Below, piece after piece: positions 54,969-64,000 of a DNA stretch of 64,000 bases (position 1 is its first letter; every line of letters begins with the position of its first letter). The stretch spans positions 35,603 through 99,602 of the forward strand of contig VNWV01000040.1 in assembly GCA_009801085.1 (NCBI GenBank), read 5' to 3'. A program made the position numbers and the translations under genes. Below the pieces are notes generated by a model. The model made no database searches, was not told where the DNA came from, and saw only the letters and a list, made by a program, of their open reading frames with translations. Origin of the DNA: Lasiodiplodia sp. COLG20 (Eukaryota; Ascomycota; Dothideomycetes; Botryosphaeriales; Botryosphaeriaceae).

Positions 54969-56867
54969 ATGTCGTCTCAAAACACGGAAACCCGCCGCCA
55001 GCCTTTCACCTACCCTTCTCTGGATGGATACGATCGACGAATACGACTTGTAACATTAGCGGCTGGAGCATGGAAGGACCCGATACGCTGCACCCTTAAC
55101 GTCGTAGACTACGATGTAAACCCGCCATACGAAGCCCTCTCTTATGTATGGGGAAATTCCAGTGACCTCAAAGATATTCAGCTAAACGGCCAGCCTTTCG
55201 AGGTGACGGAGAACCTATGGATGGTGCTGCGGCGCCTTCGACGCCCCGAACCCCGCGTTCTATGGATCGATGCCATCTGCATTGATCAAGAAAACCACAA
55301 CGAGAAGTCTCATCAGGTGAGCATGATGGGAGAGATCTACAGTCGTTGCAAGAAGGCAATTCTCTGGTTGGGAGAGGATTCGAGCACTGCCAAAACCGGA
55401 TCGACGTCAACCACCGCTTATGACGTGTGCGAGCTACTGAGCGTATTAGCGAGCGACAAGCACTTTAATGAGCTTCCTTGTTTCTCGCCCAGCGAGGGCA
55501 GGCCGCTAGAAATATCGGCCCAGTACGCCAATGCCTTTCGCGGTCTCAATCTATTGCTCAAATCCCCGTGGTGGAAGAGGATCTGGGTCATCCAGGAAAT
55601 GGTTCGGGCGCCAGAAATAGAGTTCCGATACGCGTCAGAGAGATTTTCCTACGAAACTCTTAGGTCGGTGACTCAGGTCTTAGATACCCACGCGACGACG
55701 TGTTGCAAAAGTCTCAGAATGAGTCTCCGGGCACCTGCGTGGGATCCACTCATGATATTCGAAGAGCAGGTGGAGCCAATGGTGCATACGCGGGAGACGT
55801 GGAAACGACAAGCACCCACAACTCTGTTTGATCTACGCCGCCGATTTTCCGCATACGAAGCCACGGACAAGCGAGATCTATTTTATGCACTCATTGGCCT
55901 CGTCACAACCTGGGGCCCAACCGCCCCTTTGAATCCGAATTACGAAGCTTCCCTGAAGGATGCCATCATCACAGCAGTGTTCAAATGCGTCTTGGAGCAC
56001 GATGGCATTGGATTTCTGCAAGGCTCAAGACTGTTTCGAAACCCCGCAACAGATATGCCGACCTGGATTCCAGATGCCAACTTCACATCGATTCCACAAC
56101 ATTGGGTCATCGTGGAGAAGCGACGGCTCAGGATGGCTTCTAGCTTCTCTGCTTGTGCATCCTTCGTCCATGATGCTTCTGGGTTGGAGATGGCTCTAGA
56201 CGGAGCGCTTCGTCTCAAATCACTCATGGTTGACAAAATTGCAAAGGTTGGAGTTGTCTGTCAAGGGGGTGGAAATAAAGAGCGAGTACTACTACCGGAC
56301 ACTTTCCGTAAATGGATGGAGATGGTAGGAATCGGAGCGGAAGACTGGCCAGAACGACCACCTGGACAAGGCTCCCCGGCTGAAACCTTCTGGAGAACGA
56401 TGCTGAATAATTCGGTCGAGCTGGACACCAACAGAGAACCCTTCTACAGGGAAGCAAACGAGAGCGACTATCACCATTTGAGGGAGGTGTGGGCGATGGT
56501 GCTAAGCTTTAAACCATTTCTTGAGACGTTTGACAATCGCACGTGTGAGCTGGCATACGAAATCTTTCGTCGGATAAGTCCAACCATGTCATATCATCTT
56601 CTTTGTTGCTTGTGGCAAAGAAGAATGATCGTTACTGAACGGGGTTTGATTGGCCTGGCTCCTGCCGACGTGCGACACAGCGATGAAGTCCATATTCTGC
56701 TCGGTTCTCCAGTTCCGTTTTTCCTTCGACCGTTCGAGATGGGAGGCCATCCAGAATCCGCACCATCATATGAGGTTGTAGGCAACGGATATGTCCATGA
56801 TCTCATGTTCGGAAAAGCTTTTGAAGGGGAAAGCAACGAAAACATCCATACTATTACACTCCGCTAA
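54969..56867 (+). CDS. HET-domain protein, type B
   Basis: Single exon, 632 aa, starting MSSQNTETRRQPFTYPSL, then RRIRLVTLAAG. HET blocks: NPPYEALSYVWGN; VLWIDAICIDQENHNEKSHQ, then VSMMGEIYSRCKKAILWLGE; and PWWKRIWVIQEMVRA. A middle RDLFYALIGLVTTWG block is typical of HET-6-type proteins. The C-terminus reads SAPSYEVVGNGYVHDLMFGK, the family's ..Y.vvG..YVHGLM.GE ending, and is intact. It shares its layout with the gene at 38.5 kb. The expected role is incompatibility-type death signalling; the partner is unknown. It is the most complete HET gene here. The four-pass membrane protein gene follows 1.3 kb downstream in the same direction. Confidence 0.88.
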   Translation: MSSQNTETRRQPFTYPSLDGYDRRIRLVTLAAGAWKDPIRCTLNVVDYDVNPPYEALSYVWGNSSDLKDIQLNGQPFEVTENLWMVLRRLRRPEPRVLWIDAICIDQENHNEKSHQVSMMGEIYSRCKKAILWLGEDSSTAKTGSTSTTAYDVCELLSVLASDKHFNELPCFSPSEGRPLEISAQYANAFRGLNLLLKSPWWKRIWVIQEMVRAPEIEFRYASERFSYETLRSVTQVLDTHATTCCKSLRMSLRAPAWDPLMIFEEQVEPMVHTRETWKRQAPTTLFDLRRRFSAYEATDKRDLFYALIGLVTTWGPTAPLNPNYEASLKDAIITAVFKCVLEHDGIGFLQGSRLFRNPATDMPTWIPDANFTSIPQHWVIVEKRRLRMASSFSACASFVHDASGLEMALDGALRLKSLMVDKIAKVGVVCQGGGNKERVLLPDTFRKWMEMVGIGAEDWPERPPGQGSPAETFWRTMLNNSVELDTNREPFYREANESDYHHLREVWAMVLSFKPFLETFDNRTCELAYEIFRRISPTMSYHLLCCLWQRRMIVTERGLIGLAPADVRHSDEVHILLGSPVPFFLRPFEMGGHPESAPSYEVVGNGYVHDLMFGKAFEGESNENIHTITLR

Positions 56868-58185
56868 ACTGATCCGATGGTAGCATGTAATAATTCCCAT
56901 TTCAATGTGTATTATGTAAACGAATACATCAATATCCGTATGTAATAATCGAATTTTAAGTTTTGCGGCTCACAGCTGTCTGCTCACGTCAATTTTCACT
57001 TGCATTAAGGACAAGGCTAAGGGAGTTTTCCTGCTTGGAGGGTCCCGCTACCACGTTATAGTGCCGCAACAGTTAATTGTAAGTGAAGAGGGATACAAAG
57101 TACATACATATAGATGAAATTATTGCTAAAGCATAAATTTGTACCAATCGTTATCCTTGGGTCCGGACGCTGGCTTCAACTGCCAATCAACGATGCTTGA
57201 AGAAAATTGCTGAGACGAAGTTTTTCTCTGCGCTATTACAGTTGTTCAGAGACTTAGGAGTTTGCCTATAGTAGTCATTGTGACGACGGTAGACGTATCA
57301 ATGGTAGTTTCATCATCAACATTTGTATTAAGTACAAGATTGTCCAGTGGGGAACAAGTCTGCTACAAGCGAGAACAATCTATAGCATGGTTCGTCAGCG
57401 ATAAGAGACTCGTAGATCACTGCGAAGCGGGCGATCGCAGGAAATTAATTTTGCAGGCTGACTAGATGGTGAATATATCATTTTCTCACGAGGCTGACGA
57501 ATGAAGTTACGCATTCACGACCCATGTAGGAGGGGCGCACCTAAACGGAGCTGAAACTTCCCTGAACAGCAACGGAATTTTCCTTGAGGCTTCATAAACA
57601 CCCAATTGCATACAAATCAAATTGGATCCCGCAATCATCCATAAGAAAAGGTCGCATTGTCACACCACAGAGTACACACTCAGGTCCCCCATATGGGTGT
57701 AAGATGCAAGCCTTCCACAGAAGACTGGTTCGGCGTTTCCGGCACACACAATGCTTACTTCCACGACTTATCGTGGAGGCGTATAACCGGCCAACCTCAC
57801 TTCCAACATCGCCAATACAGGAGGTTGCTGCATCATAGTATGAGCAGCTGCTACAAATGCTAGCCAAACAAGCGGTCTAGATATATCAAATATTCCATAT
57901 TGGCGCCTATCATTTTGTCCAAGGCAAGTTATTTGCTTGATAGATGCGGGGTTAAATGCTTATGTCATGCTGATCATATAAGATAGCAAGGCTGAGGCTC
58001 AAATTCTAAATTGATTCTTGATATGTAATGTTTCCAATCTTCCGAACACGCCCTTCATCTGCTTCTCACTGACCTCAATAGTCGACACAAAATCAGACCC
58101 TGTTTTCTCTTCAGTTTCGTTATAAGTAATTTGTAAAAAAAAAAAAAACCTTCAACGAAACAACCGAGTCCATGTAGCCAGCACC
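56868..58185. other. AT-rich intergenic region
   Basis: No gene supported; frames at most 91 codons on both strands. An A(12)-type run at about 58137-58148 lies just before the next start codon. Confidence 0.5.
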
Positions 58186-59679
58186 ATGACGAACACAGAA
58201 CAACCCACGGTCGATCCCGATGGGAGAACGTCCTCAACGAGCAACAAACTTCCGATACTGCGGGATATCTGGATCATCCAAAACAACCTGGCGTTCATTT
58301 ACATTCTGGCCTCCATTGCATTCCCCATCATTCTCTGCATTCCCGTTTCAGGACAAATTACGGGACTCTATGAGCTCTGTAGTGCCGACGGAAGATTCGA
58401 TTGGTACGCCGGTTCCAACTATCCGAGCTACACTTACTATAAGAACCAAGCCGGCTATTACTTCAGAAGCTTCCTCAACCTCTTCTCTCGTACCAAACTT
58501 GTCACTGTCACTATCGCCTTCGGAAGCTACAGCTTTGCACAAGCGAAGTCGATTGATCTCGCCTGGGACATTGGGGTCCGGCGCATGGGACAGTTCATTC
58601 CTGTCTATATCTCTTCTCGCGTCATCACACGGTCCACGCTATACGCAATGAAAACCCACCCCATTCCTCATCACTTGTTCGTTGGCATATCCTTCCAGGA
58701 TCATTCTTCCCTGATGGCCATTTGGAGTGTTGTTACCGTCACTTCCAAATATTATCTCTGGAAAGTCTGGAAAGGACATCTCGTAGTCATCGCGCTCGTC
58801 ATGACCTATCTCCTCCTATTTCCGACCATCGCAGCAGCAATGACCGGCTACATAACAACTTTCTCTCCTAGGATCCAGCTTGACGATCTGGCCGTCGACT
58901 ACTACAGCGATTACCTTGGACTCGTATACTTCACGATCGGGAACTGTAGTGTGTTTGGTCGGAACGATCGCTGCCGTTTTGCATATTTCAACGATTGGTA
59001 TGAAATCGCTGAGACTGCAGTTATTTACGACCTTGCTCTGTATTACTCGCTTCTTGATATTAAGTCGAGATCCTTGATTCCTTTGCATGATTCTAATTCG
59101 GCCTCGATTATAGCATTCTATTGTCAAGAAGATCCCGATGCCTTCCCCACTTGCGGAACCTTACACATCAACAATACAGATCACAGAATCGACCCGCTTG
59201 GCTCGTTGGATATTGGCTACGAATATCAGATCTACTACAACGGAACGACGTATGACATGGACAGCGTTAACGGTTATTGTGAACCGGGAAATGAATATAG
59301 ATGGGGGTTCTCTTATCAATTGTTGTTCCTCCTTTCTCTTTTGAACATCCTCTGGGCTATTTCTATATGGTCTCTTTGGCTCATGGCGAAGACAGAGTAC
59401 GGTGTCACAACAGATTATGGTGTGCATCGAGCAGCCGTCGACCTGACCGCTATCGCCAAAGCTAGGCTTGGCACGGACGACAATCCTGTTGATGAAATGT
59501 CGAATGCGGAAATCAAGGAAGGACTCGAACGGAATCACACTGGCTTTGTCAGAGCCAACGCCAACAGCCTAAAGCCGAGTTTTCATGACTACAGTGATAA
59601 GTTCCAGGACGAGCCGGTGCAAGGCTTTTGGTCGCGGCTTCGGAAGCGTAGAACGGAAGGCAGTCGTGAAGCTTTTTGA
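58186..59679 (+). CDS. Fungal multi-pass membrane protein of unknown function
   Basis: Single exon, 497 aa. I do not recognise a named family. TM1 is about residues 34-56 (NLAFIYILASIAFPIILCIPV). A first loop with Tyr-rich sequence (FDWYAGSNYPSYTYYKNQAG) and FRSFLNLFSRTKLVTVTIAF follow, then a helix around 205-225 (LVVIALVMTYLLLFPTIAAA). A large, presumably extracellular domain (about 230-390) has paired Cys (IGNCSVFGRNDRCRF; FYCQEDPDAFPTCGTL; VNGYCEPG) and N-glycosylation sequons (NNTD, NGTT). The last helix is LLFLLSLLNILWAISIWSLW, followed by a hydrophilic cytosolic tail of about 100 residues. The central block WDIGVRRMGQFIPVYISSRV looks conserved. Cys-rich ectodomain plus cytosolic tail would suit a sensor or surface protein; this is inference. 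A HET gene lies upstream in the same direction. Confidence 0.7.
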   Translation: MTNTEQPTVDPDGRTSSTSNKLPILRDIWIIQNNLAFIYILASIAFPIILCIPVSGQITGLYELCSADGRFDWYAGSNYPSYTYYKNQAGYYFRSFLNLFSRTKLVTVTIAFGSYSFAQAKSIDLAWDIGVRRMGQFIPVYISSRVITRSTLYAMKTHPIPHHLFVGISFQDHSSLMAIWSVVTVTSKYYLWKVWKGHLVVIALVMTYLLLFPTIAAAMTGYITTFSPRIQLDDLAVDYYSDYLGLVYFTIGNCSVFGRNDRCRFAYFNDWYEIAETAVIYDLALYYSLLDIKSRSLIPLHDSNSASIIAFYCQEDPDAFPTCGTLHINNTDHRIDPLGSLDIGYEYQIYYNGTTYDMDSVNGYCEPGNEYRWGFSYQLLFLLSLLNILWAISIWSLWLMAKTEYGVTTDYGVHRAAVDLTAIAKARLGTDDNPVDEMSNAEIKEGLERNHTGFVRANANSLKPSFHDYSDKFQDEPVQGFWSRLRKRRTEGSREAF

Positions 59680-59810
59680 GACACATTATCCTCTGCTATG
59701 AAGTGAAGCTGAATAGGTAGCAATCCTGCTAGTATGCAATACCAATCTCCCGCAATCTGCAACCATTCTACGTTGAAACCTGTCTTCGTGGCTCTCCCAC
59801 GTTGAGAGTC

Positions 59811-61978
59811 TTATGTCTCAATCTTCCTGAACAACAGCTCCCTGGTCGGCACAGGAAAGCACTGCACACAAAAACTGTCAGCAATCCGCACCACCAGCAC
59901 AAGACAAAGAACAGACAATACTCACAAAATTCCCATACTCCCAATTCCGCCACCTCCTCCCCTCCCACTCCCTCTCCATCTCCACGCACTCTCCCTCCTT
60001 CACCTCCGGCATCTTGACATCCCACTCCAACAACACCGCCGCAACGACCATCTTAATCTCGTTCGCAGCAAAGAACCGTCCGGGACACGCGTGTCGCCCC
60101 CAACCAAAGTTCAGCGCGTCCTCGCTGACGGTGGCGAACTGGTGGGCGGAAGGGTCGGCGCCGGGCGCGATGCGCAGGCGGTAGAAGCGCAGCGGGTCGA
60201 AGCGCGCGGCGTCGGGGAAGACGGTGGGGTCGAGCGAGACGGCCATGCTGGGGACTTCGATGACGGTGTTGGCGGGTATGATTTTGCCTGTTGAGAGGGC
60301 GAAGGGCTTGAGGACTTTGCGTTGGAAGTTTGCTGTGCGGGTGGGTGTGAGCTGCGGGGACGGATTGGGGGAGGGAGGATGGAGGGAAGGGGGCTTACCG
60401 AATTGGAGCGGGTAGAGGCGGAAGGTCTCTTTCATGAAGGAGTCGAGCTTCAGCATCTCTTGTAGCGCCTGGAACGTCATCACGCCGTCGTGGCGCGCGA
60501 GGACGCTGGCGATCTCTTCGCGCAGCTCGGCTGTGAACTCGGGCATGGCGGCCAAGTTGAATAAACTGCCGAACGTTAGCTTCGCCATGTACGCTCCCTC
60601 AAACTCCAGCGCACCCCCCGAGGAACAAAGGATCAACTCACACATTCGTCGCCACCACCGTCGTCGAATGAATCGCCGCAAACACGAACCCCAGATACGC
60701 CCGGACGACCTTCCACTCGGCATCCAACCCAAACCTCCCCGCCGCATCCATCGTCCACTGTAGCATATCTTCTGGCTTCCCATCTTTCTCCCACTCCCCC
60801 CTCTCCTCCTTCGCCCTCCTCTCCCTAATCACACCCCCCATAAACCCCTCCACCCTCCTCACAAACCCATCCAACTCCCTCACCTCCTTCAACCACGGCG
60901 CAACTATCCTTCTACACCACGAAGGAACCCTGCTCGCGGCCGCCATGGCGCGCATGACGCTGGCGGCGTACTGGACCGAGACGTCGAGGTATTGCTGGTC
61001 GAGGCAGAGCGGGGTGCCGACGCCGATGGCGCCGGTGGCGGCGGCGACGATGTGCAGGAGGGCGGTGTTAGCGTTGACGGGGGTCCAGGACGAGGACGAA
61101 GAGGGGAGGGCGGCGTGGACGGCGGTGGTGATGGTGGTTGAGATGCGGGGGTTGAGGCGGCCTGTGGTGGGTTAGCCGGGGTGGTGGGGGGAGGGAAAGA
61201 AGATTGGGGGGGATGGGGACACACGGAGGCCGGGCGTGAGGAGGGTTTTCATGACGTGGCCGTGCAGCGGTTCGTGGGTGTTGAGCTTTGTGTATCTGCT
61301 TTCGAGGGTCTGTGGGGAGGTGTGGTTAGCTGGGTTGTCGGGGTTTGAGAGCAAGAAGGAACGGCGGAAAGGAAGGCCGTGTCGGCCAAGGTGAGGGGAG
61401 GGGACAAAAGCGCGGGCTCAACTCACCTCATCTGCCGCACACTGATTGCAGACCACATCGTCCGGCAGCTTCCTCAGCTCGTCGAGAAACTTTGGCGCAA
61501 TGACAATCGTCCTGGACTCTTTCCCCCCGCCATAAATGTCAGCACAAGACATCTTGACAACTTCTCAACGACGGCTCACTTACGTCTCACAGTCGTGATC
61601 TGATACACGCCGTCCTTGAACTACAGCCGCAAAGCAAACCCTTCAGCACACGAACCACACAACCAACAAAAACATCAAGAGCACGCAAACCTTCTTATAC
61701 CCATCCAAATAAATCTGCTTCGCCCCGGTCACGAACCTCTCCCTCCGCGTCTTCTCGTCGCCCCACTCCTTCCCGATGACGGGGAAGGAAGCGAGCGGAT
61801 CCCTCCTCAAGAAGACGGCGGCGACGACGGCGGCGGCGATGCTGACCAGGAGCGCCGAGGTGGAACTGAAGAGCAGGAGCCGGACGTTGCCGACGACGAG
61901 GATGTTCGGCATTTCGACGTGCAGGTCCCGGCTGAGCAGAAGAGGGTCGTGGAAGAAGGAGGTGTTGAGGGACGCCAT
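59811..61978 (-). CDS. Cytochrome P450 monooxygenase
   Basis: ER-bound heme monooxygenase, 548 aa. Eight exons: 61691-61978, 61584-61620, 61427-61518, 61225-61309, 60642-61161, 60399-60565, 59926-60332 and 59811-59861; all phases close. The N-terminus has a helix (LLLFSSTSALLVSIAAAVVAAVFL) followed by RRDPLASFPVIGKEWG. Landmarks are FKDGVYQITTV, SRTIVIAPKFLDELRKLPDD, TLESRYTKLNTHEPLHGHV (the fungal kaurene-oxidase-like layout), the I-helix AAIHSTTVVATNV, the K-helix E-x-x-R in LDSFMKETFRLYPL, and the heme loop FGWGRHACPGRFFA with C479. The C-terminus ends FCFPVPTRELLFRKIET. The join at exon 2/3 (VRQSRT) is the least certain. Substrate unknown. No terpene cyclase or PKS is visible, though a cluster could continue beyond 64 kb. 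Confidence 0.88.
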
Positions 61979-63749
61979 GTTTTTCTTTGCTTTTTTATAT
62001 TTTTGTAGGTGGATGGATCGGGTCAGGTGAGGGTGGCGGCCTTGTGCGATGGCGATGTCGTGTAGTCCGGGTGATGGTCGGAGGTCGGAGCGTAGTAGGT
62101 AGTGTGGGCCGCCAGAACAGGTAATTCAACCAGGGTGCAAAAAAACGGCCAAAAGGACGAAGAAGAGGGAAGGAAGCAGAAGGCGGCGAGCCCGGCGCGC
62201 GAGGCCGAGGACGTAATGGATGGTCGTGTGAGGGGAATTCCGTCTTACCCGGCCACGGTCAACATGGGGTTTTAGCTGTGCCGCAGGTGTAGGGTTTGTG
62301 CGGAGAAGGCCGTAAATGGTTTATTGAGTCCGACTCGAGCCTTGTTTCAGTCAAGAATTCGACGGCCCGACTTCCTCTTTTCCAATTTCTGTGCGATACA
62401 AGCCAAAGCCTCCTGACCAGTAAAAGAGAACGAGAGCGAGTCCGGAACTCCGTCGCGCGAAAGACGTGAGGAAGCAAAGCAGCGCTGATCGGCAGGAGCC
62501 AGGCAGACCAAGCAAAAGGGAAACAGAAGCAAGCTGAGGACCCGAGTGATCGCTTCTTTAAGATTGTCGAGCGAGGGAACACCGAACGTGGTCCTATTAA
62601 AGTTTCGCGGGTAAAACGGGATCCGATCGTTGTATATGTACGTGGGCTCGGGCCAGCCAACTTGCAGCCTTGCGGGAGGGTGGGGAGCTGAGAAAGTCCG
62701 AGAGCAAGGTTCATGACATCCCCGTTCCCCGCAGGGTTGGCATACATACTACTTACGTCGCCAAACGACCCCAAAGCCTGTTTCCCTAGCTCCAACACTG
62801 ATCTTATTTCCGAGCGGGCGGGGGCCTGCCCCCCCCCATCGTTGTCTCAGAAACGGTCCGCCGAGCAGACGTTGCAGGCTACTTGTCACAAAGCGTGGAA
62901 CGGCGTGGTGCTGGCGTACCGGTAGCCCGCCAAGGTCCCAGAAGCCGCGCGCCAATGGGCATGCTGGACCACGACGTATGCCAATAAGGAGACGCTGATA
63001 GCTTTGCCTCTCATTGCCGTCTTCGGAGTGGCCCGTGGTTCAGCCGAGTGATCGGCATATTGTGAAGATCGAATGCTAGTCAAGGTCACGCAATCACGGC
63101 TCGGAGATGGGCAAGAGCTGCGGATGTCGCCAGATGATTATTTCAGCATGCCCAGACAGGTACTCAGCAAATGTGGAGAAAGTCTGGAACGAATTGCGCC
63201 CAGACCGAACCCGAAGTCGTGTCGTGAGTCGGGAGCAATATCGGGTAATGAACGTTGCCGGCCCGGCTTGGCCAATGCGGGCTTGCAGAACAACCACAGC
63301 GTCGTACGGGCAGATGCGTCGAAGCCATGTGGAGAAAGCAGATTGTTGCACGAATCTGCACTGAAAGCATGTGCTCCCCAAGTCCACCAATGGCAGACCA
63401 GAGCTACATTGCAGTTAGCGAACCCAGAACCCGGGAAAATAGAAAAGGCACGCCACGCTTCATGTATACCACCGCTAGTGCCAGATCCTGTTCACTGTCA
63501 TGCGGACCCGAGTGAAAAATTGACCTTCTCCATCCGTGTCGATATTCCTTTGCTGCATCCACCTTTGCCTCTGAGCCAATGGTTCCGTCAGACTCGCACA
63601 GACAATAGACCAGAGCGAAGTCTAGACCGGCTGCCACATTATTACTTCCTCCTGTCCGTATTCCCGTTCACTCGTATCCTCTGCCACATGCGTTAGCGGG
63701 GGCGGGCCGAGCCTTATCTTCCCATCCATCCGTCCAAGCCAACCACCAC
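61979..63749. other. Intergenic region
   Basis: P450 promoter side. Frames up to 207 codons (63073-63696 plus) and 179 codons (62259-62798 minus) show mixed low-information translations with no domain, and I do not call them. A C(8) run lies near 62832. Confidence 0.45.
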
Positions 63750-64000
63750 TCAGATATCCACCACCCCCTCTTCTCCCTCTGCCCCCTCCTCCTCCCCCTC
63801 CACAACCACCTCATCCCCCCTAACATAGAACCCCCACCGCCCCCTCCCCTCCATGGCCCCCAACCCCTCCCACAGCCCCCTCGGCCACGCCTCCGCCCCC
63901 CACCCATCAACCCAAACCCCAAACCTGCCCTCCTCCACCACCCCCTGCCGCTGACCCCTCTCCGCCCTCGCCTCCGCCACGCTCATCGCCGGCGCAAAGC
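63750..64000 (-). CDS. 3' end of an unidentified gene (partial)
   Basis: The last 83 codons of a minus-strand gene whose 5' part lies beyond the window. In frame from the edge: FAPAMSVAEARAERGQRQ, then EEGRFGVWVDGWGAEAWPRG, then GRGRWGFYVRGDEVVVEGEE and an acidic end GEEGVVDI. GC-rich codon use and aromatic-rich strands suggest a real globular protein. No family recognised. Confidence 0.45.
   Translation of the reverse strand, partial: FAPAMSVAEARAERGQRQGVVEEGRFGVWVDGWGAEAWPRGLWEGLGAMEGRGRWGFYVRGDEVVVEGEEEGAEGEEGVVDI

Noticed and set aside
1..64000. tRNA or rRNA genes and CRISPR arrays
   Set aside because: No A/B-box pair with a foldable cloverleaf, no rRNA-like core and no regularly spaced repeats were seen on reading. 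CRISPR is not expected in a fungal nucleus.

Overview
The window is nuclear DNA of a filamentous ascomycete (Pezizomycotina). Genes are interrupted by 50-130 nt introns with GT..AG ends and recognisable CTRAC-type branch sites. Family content is typical of moulds: a siderophore-type MFS transporter, HET-domain proteins, a hybrid histidine kinase, a fungal-type P450, a PTH11-like receptor, and DUF3433/DUF3176-type membrane proteins. I cannot fix the genus; Dothideomycetes would fit but is a guess. For spliced genes I rebuilt the exons by hand; reading frames close exactly and the exon lists are in the evidence.

Layout. 0-5 kb: a phytanoyl-CoA-type 2OG dioxygenase and a six-exon siderophore transporter. 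5-14.3 kb: a long non-coding stretch with an old minisatellite, a low-complexity protein of unknown function, a membrane-anchored MOSC/mARC-like protein and an alpha/beta hydrolase. 15-22 kb: a gene of an unrecognised fungal family, a four-exon Fig1/SUR7-like membrane protein, about 4 kb of decayed AT-richer DNA, and a compact nucleotidyltransferase. 22-26 kb: an intact HET gene and a DUF3176-like pseudogene. 26-38 kb: a core-looking block with a PTH11/rhodopsin-type receptor, an LtaS-like sulfatase-fold membrane enzyme with a proline/histidine-rich insert, a secreted or membrane small protein, and a six-exon calmodulin-like gene. 38-59.7 kb: two intact HET genes, a hybrid histidine kinase, a HET locus broken by two in-frame stops, a DUF3433-like locus with a ruined 5' half and an open 3' half, a TA-flanked MITE, and a four-pass membrane protein. 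59.8-64 kb: an eight-exon P450 and the 3' end of an unidentified gene.

How the parts relate. No single metabolic pathway is visible. The accessory theme is non-self recognition and genome decay: four HET loci of two paralogous types lie within 35 kb, mixed with fungal-specific membrane proteins and pseudogenes. Several lesions are nonsense codons in otherwise open frames. Some fit C-to-T change at CpA, as expected of repeat-induced point mutation (RIP); others do not. The four HET loci plus the satellite membrane genes are the best candidate for an uncharacterised allorecognition-type island.
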